In this document: one piece after another, positions 6,221-11,743 of the stretch
How the letters are laid out: each line of letters begins with the position of its first letter
Position numbering within the stretch: the first letter of the stretch is position 1
Source: Candidatus Methylomirabilota bacterium
GTDB lineage: Bacteria > Methylomirabilota > Methylomirabilia > Methylomirabilales > JACQHM01
Length of the DNA stretch: 11,743 nucleotides
Direction: 5' to 3'
NCBI GenBank assembly: GCA_016199025.1
Contig: JACQHM010000220.1
Coordinates: forward strand, 1 to 11,743
The notes under the pieces: generated by a model
The model's input: the letters and a program-made list of their open reading frames with translations, nothing else
Databases searched by the model: none
Told to the model about the DNA's origin: nothing
Translations under genes and position numbers: made by a program

Positions 6221-7579
6221 TTACACCTTGGGGAGGCGGGCCAGGGACTCCTGGATCTTTGCCTCCGGGTACTCGAAGTCTGGCAACTTCCCGGCCAGAT
6301 ACGCCTCGTACGCCCCCAGGTCGAAGTGGCCGTGGCCGGAGCAGTTAAAGGCGATCACCTTCTGCTCCCCCGAGGCCTTGCACTTCAGGGCCTCGTCGAT
6401 TACGGTCCGGATGGCGTGGGCCGTCTCGGGGGCCGGGAGGATGCCTTCGGTCCTGGCAAAGGTCAAGGCCGCCTCGAAGATCGGGTTCTGATGGTACGCC
6501 ACGGCCTCGATGACCCCCTCTTTGTGGAGGAAGCAGAGAAGGGGGGCATCGCCATGGTACCGGAGGCCCCCCGCATGGATCGGGGCCGGAATGAAGTCTG
6601 AGCCCAGGGTGTACATCTTCAGGAGGGGCGTCGTCTTGGCCGTGTCCCCGAAGTCGTAGGCGTACATCCCTTTGGTCAAGGTCGGACAGGCCGTCGGCTC
6701 GGCGGCGATGACCCGGAGATCCTTTCGCTCCCCTTTGAGCTTGTCCTGGACAAAGGGGAAGGCGAAGCCGGAGAAGTTGGAGCCGCCGCCGACGCAGCCG
6801 ACCAGGATGTCCGGGTAGTCCCCGGCCTTCTCGAACTGGGCCTTCGCCTCCAGGCCGACGATGGTCTGGTGCAGAAGGACATGGTTCAAGACGCTCCCCA
6901 GGGAGTAGTTGGTGTCATCATGGGTGGCGGCATCCTCGATGGCTTCGCTGATAGCGATCCCCAGGCTCCCCGGCGAGTTGGGATCGGCCTTCAGAATGTT
7001 CCGCCCGGCGTTGGTCTTGTCCGTCGGGCTGGGGAAGACCGTCGCCCCCCAGGACTCCATCAGGACCCGCCGGTACGGTTTCTGCTCATAGCTCACCCGG
7101 ACCATGTAGACGGTACTCTCTAATCCAAAGAGGCGGCAGGCGAAGGCCAGGGCGCTTCCCCACTGTCCCGCCCCCGTTTCCGTCGTCAACCGTTTCACCC
7201 CCGCTTCCTTGTTATAGAAGACCTGGGCCACCGCGGTGTTTGGCTTGTGGCTCCCTGGAGGACTCCCTCCCTCCCACTTGTAGTAGATCTTCGCGGGGGT
7301 GTCCAGGGCCTGCTCCAACCGCCTCGCCCGGATGAGCGGTGTCGGCCGCCAGAGGGTGTACACCTTCCGGACCGGCTCCGGGATCTCGATCCAGCGCTCC
7401 TGCGAGACCTCCTGCATGATCAGGGCCATCGGGAAGATGGGGGTCAAGGCCTCGGGGCCGATCGGTTGACCCGTCGCCGGGTTCAACGGCGGATCAAGGG
7501 GCCTGGGCAGGTCGGGGAGGATGTTGTACCACGCTTTCGGCATCTCCTGCTCGGTTAAGGTGATCTTCGTTTCGTCCAT
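6221..7579 (-). CDS. trpB: TrpB2-type tryptophan synthase beta chain
   Basis: This PLP-dependent enzyme of the TrpB2 (TrpB-like) subgroup should join indole to a serine-type donor to make tryptophan. In the 452-aa product the PLP lysine is K112 in GSHKPNTA, the catalytic Glu is E134 in TTETGAGQW, the phosphate-binding loop is GGGSN (264-268) and the TrpB2-typical SGHGHFD is at 414-420. The long N-terminal extension before the fold is also typical of TrpB2. I chose the ATG at 7579, with GAGGGAG ending 6 nt upstream. A GTG at 7615 overlapping the upstream stop (GTGA) is possible but has no comparable site. No trpA or other trp gene lies in the window, so indole salvage, or supply from TrpA encoded elsewhere, are both open. 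Archaeal TrpB2 has been reported to prefer O-phosphoserine; that cannot be read here. It is probably co-transcribed with the two genes upstream. Confidence 0.95.
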   Translation of the reverse strand: MDETKITLTEQEMPKAWYNILPDLPRPLDPPLNPATGQPIGPEALTPIFPMALIMQEVSQERWIEIPEPVRKVYTLWRPTPLIRARRLEQALDTPAKIYYKWEGGSPPGSHKPNTAVAQVFYNKEAGVKRLTTETGAGQWGSALAFACRLFGLESTVYMVRVSYEQKPYRRVLMESWGATVFPSPTDKTNAGRNILKADPNSPGSLGIAISEAIEDAATHDDTNYSLGSVLNHVLLHQTIVGLEAKAQFEKAGDYPDILVGCVGGGSNFSGFAFPFVQDKLKGERKDLRVIAAEPTACPTLTKGMYAYDFGDTAKTTPLLKMYTLGSDFIPAPIHAGGLRYHGDAPLLCFLHKEGVIEAVAYHQNPIFEAALTFARTEGILPAPETAHAIRTVIDEALKCKASGEQKVIAFNCSGHGHFDLGAYEAYLAGKLPDFEYPEAKIQESLARLPKV

Positions 7580-7611
7580 CATCTTCTCCCTCTCATGTTG
7601 GAAGTGTTGTC

Positions 7612-7914
7612 TCACCGCTTGTCAAGGCCCATCTTTTTCAGGACCTCTGTGGCAGCCTCCCGCTGGGGTGCCTCGCCCGGGAGGTAAAGCATCACCCCGC
7701 CCTTGGCCGGGCGGATCTCAATCACCCCCTCGGCCGCCAGCTTGTTGGTCCACTCCACCGGGTTCTCATTGAAATAGGCCCGGAAGGCCTGGTTGAACCC
7801 CGAGTAGACGGAGTGGATGCCCTTGAAGGGCGGCTTTCGTAAGGTCTCGATGGCCTTCTTCACGAACTCGGCCGGCGACAGTTTCTCTTCCTTCTGGGTC
7901 ACATCCTCCGCCAT
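7612..7914 (-). CDS. Hypothetical 100-aa protein between the SucC-like gene and trpB2
   Basis: I do not recognise a family. The N-terminal 20 residues are charged. Residues about 15-27 form a likely helix ([13 protein letters not shown]), followed by [17 protein letters not shown] (about 32-48), a helix [17 protein letters not shown] (about 51-67) and a hairpin-like [12 protein letters not shown] (about 68-79). This helix-helix-helix-beta pattern could be a winged-helix fold, so DNA binding or protein interaction is possible, but this is inference. The start ATG at 7914 has GGGGGAAAG just upstream. Its stop overlaps a GTG in the trpB2 frame, and it follows the SucC-like gene by 26 bp, so it is an operon member. 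It has no signal peptide or membrane segment. Confidence 0.8.
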   Translation of the reverse strand: MAEDVTQKEEKLSPAEFVKKAIETLRKPPFKGIHSVYSGFNQAFRAYFNENPVEWTNKLAAEGVIEIRPAKGGVMLYLPGEAPQREAATEVLKKMGLDKR

Positions 7915-7940
7915 GAGCTTTCCCCCTTTCTCCCCTTCTT

Positions 7941-9140
7941 CTACCTTTTCTCGCCAGGGGCGACAGCCCTCCTCGCCGCTTCATCAATGGAGACGGTCCG
8001 GTCGCAATGCGGGACGCCGTATCGCCTCAGGATCTTGACCCCTTCCTCCTCCCAGGAACCAGGGATGCGAAAGACGGCGATCACCTGCGACGGGTCGAGG
8101 CCCAGCTCGACCACCCCTTTGATCACCCCCCTCGCCACGAGATCCACCCGCGTGTTGGAGACCACGTTCATGATGACGGCGAGCTTCTCGACGCCAGGCC
8201 TTGAGAGGATCAGCTTGGTGAGCAGAGCGACCTTCCTCACGCTGGGATTCCCCCCGATCTCGCAGTAGTTGGCCGGGCGGCCACCGTGGCGTTTGATGGC
8301 GTCGAAGGCGGTCAGGCTTGCCCCTCCCCCGCCGATCAGGAGGCCTAAGTTCCCATCGAACTCGACGACCCGCCCGGCGACACCCCGGTGATCCGAGGCA
8401 TCAATGGCCGCCGCTTGGGCTTCAAAGGCCGTTGCCGGCCTTCCGGTCCCCTCACGCCTGGGGATGCCGTAATCCCTCTCCAACTCGGGATGTCTGGAAA
8501 GGGCATCGTCGTCCAATTCAAGGTGGGCGTCCAGGGCCACGGACCTTCCGTCAATGGTCCTGGCCAGGGGGTTCACCTCGACCAGGGTCGCGTCGAACTT
8601 GAGAAACAGATGGACAAGCCGAGAGAGGACCCCACCCACCTGGAGAAGATCCTGGCCGGTCAGCCCCAGAGCGGCCGCCGCCTCCCGCCCCTGGTACTGG
8701 AAGAAGCCCCGGCGGATGTCGAAGGGATATTGGATCACCCGTCCGGGCATGGCCGCGGCGGTCTCGACCTCCACCCCCCCTTCCTTCGAGAGGAGGACGA
8801 TGGCCTCCTTGGCCGCGTTGTCGTAGGTGACGGCCAGAAACAGCTCCCCCTGAACCTGGACCCGCTCCTCGAACAGGAGACCCTCGGGATGAAGACCCCG
8901 GATCTCTAAGCCCAAAAGCCGCTCTGCCTCGGTCGCCGCCTCCTTGGGGGTTTGGGCGAAGGAGACGCCCCCGACCTTCTGACGTCCCCCCGTCAAGGCC
9001 TGGGCCTTCAGGACAACCGGGAAGGGGAGCCGGTTCGCCACCTCCTCTATCTCGGCAGGGGAGGTCAGGAAGACGCCAGCGGGGATACCGATCCCTGCTT
9101 CTTGTAAGAGCCGTTTTGCCTCGTGCTCGAAGAGCCGCAT
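7941..9140 (-). CDS. Succinyl-CoA ligase beta-subunit-like ATP-grasp protein
   Basis: The 399-aa protein has the layout of the ADP-forming succinate-CoA ligase beta subunit: an ATP-grasp domain (about 2-235) and a C-terminal CoA-ligase domain (about 255-390). The Mg-binding pair is kept as N190 (EVNPL) and D204 (LDAHLELDD). Several usual active-site positions differ. The nucleotide loop reads GGRQK rather than GGRGK. The position of the substrate-contacting Asn of E. coli SucC (N264) is G270 here. The FGGIVRCD segment that completes the succinate pocket reads VVSNTRVD (326-333) and is one residue shorter. An alpha subunit, which carries the phosphohistidine and binds CoA, is not encoded in the window. 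The enzyme may therefore use another acid or partner. The ATG at 9140 has AGGGGG 5 nt upstream. It is the first gene of the probable operon with trpB2, divergent from the sigma-54 regulator. Confidence 0.85.
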   Translation of the reverse strand: MRLFEHEAKRLLQEAGIGIPAGVFLTSPAEIEEVANRLPFPVVLKAQALTGGRQKVGGVSFAQTPKEAATEAERLLGLEIRGLHPEGLLFEERVQVQGELFLAVTYDNAAKEAIVLLSKEGGVEVETAAAMPGRVIQYPFDIRRGFFQYQGREAAAALGLTGQDLLQVGGVLSRLVHLFLKFDATLVEVNPLARTIDGRSVALDAHLELDDDALSRHPELERDYGIPRREGTGRPATAFEAQAAAIDASDHRGVAGRVVEFDGNLGLLIGGGGASLTAFDAIKRHGGRPANYCEIGGNPSVRKVALLTKLILSRPGVEKLAVIMNVVSNTRVDLVARGVIKGVVELGLDPSQVIAVFRIPGSWEEEGVKILRRYGVPHCDRTVSIDEAARRAVAPGEKR

Positions 9141-9187
9141 CCTGGCCCCCTGGGTTTGTGCTTAAGGTACTGCAATTTCTTCAAGAG

Positions 9188-9203
9188 ATCAAGAAAAAGC
9201 CCA
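9188..9203 (-). promoter_or_regulatory. Weak sigma-54-like promoter candidate for the SucC-like/trpB2 operon
   Basis: On the minus strand this reads TGGGCTTTTTCTTGAT. The TGG and TTG blocks have the spacing of the -24/-12 consensus, and a start site would fall about 40 nt before the ATG at 9140. The invariant GC of the -12 box is GA here, which is a serious defect, so this is only a candidate prompted by the divergent sigma-54 activator. Confidence 0.18.
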
Positions 9204-9236
9204 CTTCTTCCTGGTTTGGACAGTAGGCAATTTCGC

Positions 9237-9265
9237 TTGACACAGGGAGACGAGGGGAGTAAAAG
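9237..9265 (+). promoter_or_regulatory. Possible sigma-70 promoter for the sigma-54 regulator gene
   Basis: A perfect TTGACA (9237-9242) is followed after 17 bp by TAAAAG (9260-9265), four of six matches to TATAAT. Transcription would begin near 9272 and give a leader of about 220 nt containing the small ORF and the stem-loop. The spacer is purine-rich, and no other good pair was seen on this strand. Confidence 0.4.
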
Positions 9266-9309
9266 GGAGACATCCGTTCAGTTTCTCGCCCCTCGCTGAG
9301 GAGGCGGCC

Positions 9310-9477
9310 ATGAGTGGGGTGGCGGAAGTACCAGAAAACAAAGGCTTTATGAGAAGGTCTCCACACAAAGGCCCTTCGGGGATAGTTTGCGCCCGGAGGG
9401 CCTTTGCGTTTGGTGGGCCCCGAAGGCCTCATGTGGGAACGATCGATCTACGGCAAACGTTTTCAAAGGCTCTCTGA
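9310..9477 (+). CDS. Possible 55-aa leader ORF ahead of the sigma-54 regulator
   Basis: An ATG at 9310 is preceded by a perfect AGGAGG (9299-9304) with 5-nt spacing. The frame runs 55 codons to TGA at 9475-9477, ending 14 nt before the likely regulator start (9492) and in a different frame. The predicted peptide is basic and Arg/Gly-rich, with no recognised family. It spans both arms of the stem-loop at 9367-9405, so its translation would affect folding of the leader. A chance ORF beside a chance purine-rich site remains quite possible. Confidence 0.3.
   Translation: MSGVAEVPENKGFMRRSPHKGPSGIVCARRAFAFGGPRRPHVGTIDLRQTFSKAL
9367..9428 (+). promoter_or_regulatory. Leader stem-loop with a competing alternative pairing
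   Basis: AAAGGCCCTTCGGG (9367-9380) pairs with CCCGGAGGGCCTTT (9392-9405) as a 14-bp stem with one G-U pair and an 11-nt loop. The same left arm (9370-9381, GGCCCTTCGGGG) can instead pair with CCCCGAAGGCC (9418-9428), with one bulge. Two mutually exclusive folds in a leader are typical of attenuation-like control. The run after the first stem (gcgtttgg) is only weakly T-rich, so it is not a strong terminator. It could also be a DNA palindrome used as a protein-binding site. Confidence 0.45.
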
Positions 9478-9491
9478 GGCACGTGAATAAG

Positions 9492-11609
9492 ATGGAAGAG
9501 AAACAACCTTGGGTGACATGCTTCTTCACCGATATTCTCCTGACCTATATGGAAGAGACCTTTGGAAAGAAGGTGATCGACTATCCAAGTCTCTTCAGAG
9601 GCCTCGAAGGGTTTGAGACGCCGTCAGATCCAAAATCATTCTTAAAGGATGTCCACAACTGGGTCCCCCTGGCGGTTCTTGGGGAACTTCTCCTGCAATG
9701 TGAAAAGATCTCAGGGAGGAAAGATATCGCCTACCACGCTGGGAGAGCGTATTTTGACCCTCACAAAAAGCAACTCCCTTCATTGTTCGAGATTATTGCT
9801 CGTGTCTTAAACGATGTGCGCTTGGTGCTCATCTACGCAAATTTATGGGGGGCTGTGCAAACCAATTTTTTGAACTTGCAAGCCTTCGAGAGACAGGGCA
9901 CCAGGCCGGGTCTGTATATCTTCGCCCAGTTCGAGAAGCACGCAAGACCTACTGTGGGGACCATGCATCTTTTGCAAGGGATTGCTGAGGGATTCCCCCG
10001 TCTGTATCCCTTCATCGAGGATGTCCAATGCCTTGATGAATTCACCCAATCGCGGATAAGGGACATTCTCCGTGAGTTTCCTGATTATGCCCTCCTGAGC
10101 GAGGGGGATCGGTTATCCATTCGGCATCGGGGCTCGCAAGAATCAATTGTTGAGGCCATCAAGGTTCCTTTGAAATCTGAACGTATCCCTGTATCGCAGG
10201 AATTTATAGCCACCATGCCCGATGCGGCCGTGGTGTCCCCGATGGACGGTCGGATCACTGTGCTCACCAATCTGGAAGAGACAGATCCTCAAAGAAGGGC
10301 TCATGCTCTATCTGCATACAAGATTGTCAAAGCAGGAGTTGTATCTGATGGAACTCTTGCTTATTCCTTCCCACAGGATGCTCTTTACAACGCCCCCTAT
10401 TCCTGCATTCGGTTTGTCTGGAAAGAAAGGGTGAATCCGCCTAGAGAGGTTCCCGTTGAGCATATCAGAAGGGAGGTTTCCCAGCTTCTCTTTGACTATT
10501 TAACCCAGATTAAACAGACTCAGGTGCGCATGATTCAAAATCACTTGGAGAAAAGGAGACTCACCTTAGAGAACATTTACCTCAGGCGAGAAATCGAGCG
10601 AGAATATCGCTTTGCTGGGATTGTCGGCAAGAACCAGAAGTTACGGGATCTCATCAGTGCGGTTCGCTCCATCGCAGAAACCGATGTCACCGTGCTCATC
10701 CAAGGGGAAACCGGGACAGGGAAGGAGCTGATCGCCAGGGCGATTCATTACAACAGTCCACGAAAGGCAAAGAGATTCGTAGCGATTAACTGTGGGGCGC
10801 TCTCGGAAACTCTTTTGGAAAGTGAACTCTTCGGCCACGAAAGAGGGGCCTTTACAGGCGCCATCACGCAGAGGAAAGGGATCTTCGAGGTTGCGGATGG
10901 AGGGACCCTCTTCTTTGACGAGATCGGGGAGATCGCGCCGAGCACCCAGGTCAAGCTCCTACGGGTCTTACAGGAAGGCGAATTCCAGCGGGTCGGGGGC
11001 CAGGAGTCCATTAAGGTAGATGTACGAATAGTTGCGGCGACCAATCAAAACTTAGAAGATCTCCTCAAGCAAGGGCGATTTCGACAAGATCTCTACTATC
11101 GCCTCCATGTGGTCCCGGTCAGGGTTCCCCCGTTGAGAGAGAGAACCGATGACATTCCTCTGCTGGTGTCTCATGTGATTGAGAAACGCAAACAGAGCAT
11201 CAACAAACAGATCAGTGGAATGAGTCCCCCGGCCATGGCCCTGCTCATGGCGTACAGTTGGCCGGGCAATGTCCGTGAGCTCGAAAATGTGATCCAGCAG
11301 ATGATGGTCATGGGTAAAGGTGAAATCCTTGACGTTCAAGACCTCCCCCACGAGATCCATGGCAAGGAGGACGAACCTGGGGACAAGGCGAAGGATTTGA
11401 AAGTCATCGCAAGAGAATCATCCCCCTCCAGCCCCAAGAGCATGGCCGCCATGGAACGGGACCTCATCCTGGAGCGGCTCCAGGCTCGACGGGGCAATCT
11501 CGGCCTGGTGGCCAAGGATCTGGGGATCAGCCGCACGACCCTGTGGCGCCGGATGAAGAAGTATCAGATCGAGATCCGGGGCACCGGTGAGGCCGATGTT
11601 GCAGAATGA
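9492..11609 (+). CDS. Sigma-54-dependent transcriptional activator (NtrC family) with an unrecognised sensory N terminus
   Basis: This 705-aa bacterial enhancer-binding protein should remodel sigma-54 RNA polymerase by ATP hydrolysis. Residues about 1-330 are a sensory region that I cannot assign. It is not a receiver (no phosphoacceptor set). It has a helical first half and an alpha/beta second half (about 205-320), followed by a helical linker about 330-373, likely coiled-coil. The AAA+ domain follows, with Walker A GETGTGKE (405-412), the sigma-54-contacting GAFTGA (452-457), Walker B GGTLFFDE (470-477) and the arginine region FRQDLYYRL (530-538). The end is a Fis-type helix-turn-helix (about 665-690, DLGISRTTLWRRM). 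I chose the ATG at 9492. A GTG at 9483 is the alternative, and TGAGG lies close upstream of both with imperfect spacing. The N-terminal half looks more AT-rich than the rest of the window. Divergent orientation suggests control of the SucC-like/trpB2 operon. Confidence 0.93.
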   Translation: MEEKQPWVTCFFTDILLTYMEETFGKKVIDYPSLFRGLEGFETPSDPKSFLKDVHNWVPLAVLGELLLQCEKISGRKDIAYHAGRAYFDPHKKQLPSLFEIIARVLNDVRLVLIYANLWGAVQTNFLNLQAFERQGTRPGLYIFAQFEKHARPTVGTMHLLQGIAEGFPRLYPFIEDVQCLDEFTQSRIRDILREFPDYALLSEGDRLSIRHRGSQESIVEAIKVPLKSERIPVSQEFIATMPDAAVVSPMDGRITVLTNLEETDPQRRAHALSAYKIVKAGVVSDGTLAYSFPQDALYNAPYSCIRFVWKERVNPPREVPVEHIRREVSQLLFDYLTQIKQTQVRMIQNHLEKRRLTLENIYLRREIEREYRFAGIVGKNQKLRDLISAVRSIAETDVTVLIQGETGTGKELIARAIHYNSPRKAKRFVAINCGALSETLLESELFGHERGAFTGAITQRKGIFEVADGGTLFFDEIGEIAPSTQVKLLRVLQEGEFQRVGGQESIKVDVRIVAATNQNLEDLLKQGRFRQDLYYRLHVVPVRVPPLRERTDDIPLLVSHVIEKRKQSINKQISGMSPPAMALLMAYSWPGNVRELENVIQQMMVMGKGEILDVQDLPHEIHGKEDEPGDKAKDLKVIARESSPSSPKSMAAMERDLILERLQARRGNLGLVAKDLGISRTTLWRRMKKYQIEIRGTGEADVAE

Positions 11610-11743
11610 AAAATAATGTAACAGACGTTCCAGTTCGAAACTCCTCTCCTCACCCCTGAGCCTTCTTCCCTCCTGCTCTCAACCATCCTGAAAACCCACG
11701 CCAGCAGCCCATTTCTGCGTATCCCTGACCCTCCTTCCAGGCC

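Larger units (their letters stand above)
9141..9491. other. Divergent intergenic region between the SucC-like/trpB2 operon and the sigma-54 regulator
   Basis: This 351-bp stretch is the longest without a firmly supported gene. It holds a weak sigma-54-like site facing left (9188-9203), a possible sigma-70 promoter facing right (9237-9265), a 55-codon ORF with a strong ribosome site (9310-9477) and a 14-bp stem-loop with an alternative pairing (9367-9428). It must hold the promoters of both flanking transcripts. Confidence 0.7.

Noticed and set aside
5753..6601. 282-codon open frame on the plus strand
   Set aside because: Antisense to lemA and the end of trpB2, running through the heptamer array, with no recognisable motifs and no ribosome site of note.
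9387..9491. TTG-initiated extension of the sigma-54 regulator
   Set aside because: The extra 35 residues read through the stem-loop, look random and have no ribosome site. The ATG at 9492 or GTG at 9483 is more likely.
11610..11743. Possible gene or terminator after the regulator
   Set aside because: The remaining 134 bp are pyrimidine-rich on the plus strand. I found no stem-loop with a T tract, no ribosome site with an open frame, and no RNA gene.

Overview
The window is a GC-rich bacterial segment that is almost fully coded. Gene order, good Shine-Dalgarno sites, a PhoR/PhoB-type two-component pair, an orphan TrpB2 and a large sigma-54 activator suggest a free-living, non-model Gram-negative-type bacterium. 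Methylomirabilota/NC10, Rokubacteria or Desulfobacterota-like lineages would fit. That placement is an impression from gene content and repeat style, not a demonstrated assignment.

Layout. Ten genes lie on the minus strand (9140 down to 108), and one large gene lies on the plus strand at the right end (9492-11609). Read in the direction of transcription, the minus-strand genes are: a divergent succinyl-CoA-ligase beta-like ATP-grasp protein; a 100-aa protein of unknown function; and a TrpB2-type tryptophan synthase beta chain. These three are tightly packed and probably one operon. Next comes a 108-bp gap holding a heptamer array inside an inverted repeat. After it come LemA, a DUF2207 membrane protein with a glycine-rich tail, a free-standing ACT-domain protein, a small membrane protein, a PhoB-like response regulator and a PhoR-like histidine kinase. 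These six are closely spaced and end at a very clear intrinsic terminator (491-533). Beyond that terminator is an isolated 97-aa unknown gene.

The divergent region 9141-9491 separates the TrpB2 operon from a sigma-54-dependent (NtrC-family) activator with a roughly 370-residue N-terminal part that I do not recognise. The region holds a possible sigma-70 promoter, a small ORF with a strong ribosome site, a 14-bp stem-loop with a competing alternative pairing, and a weak sigma-54-like site facing the operon. The simplest reading is that the activator senses a signal related to the SucC-like/TrpB2 operon, but this is inference.

The most notable points are: (1) a 68-bp element with 7-bp terminal inverted repeats and two internal hairpins, sitting in frame inside the ATPase domain of the histidine kinase; (2) a SucC-like protein with no alpha subunit nearby and with the usual succinate-contacting positions changed, next to TrpB2 and an unknown small protein; (3) the structured leader and small ORF ahead of the sigma-54 regulator; (4) the heptamer array flanked by a 10-bp inverted repeat. 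I saw no tRNA, rRNA, CRISPR array, transposase or phage gene.
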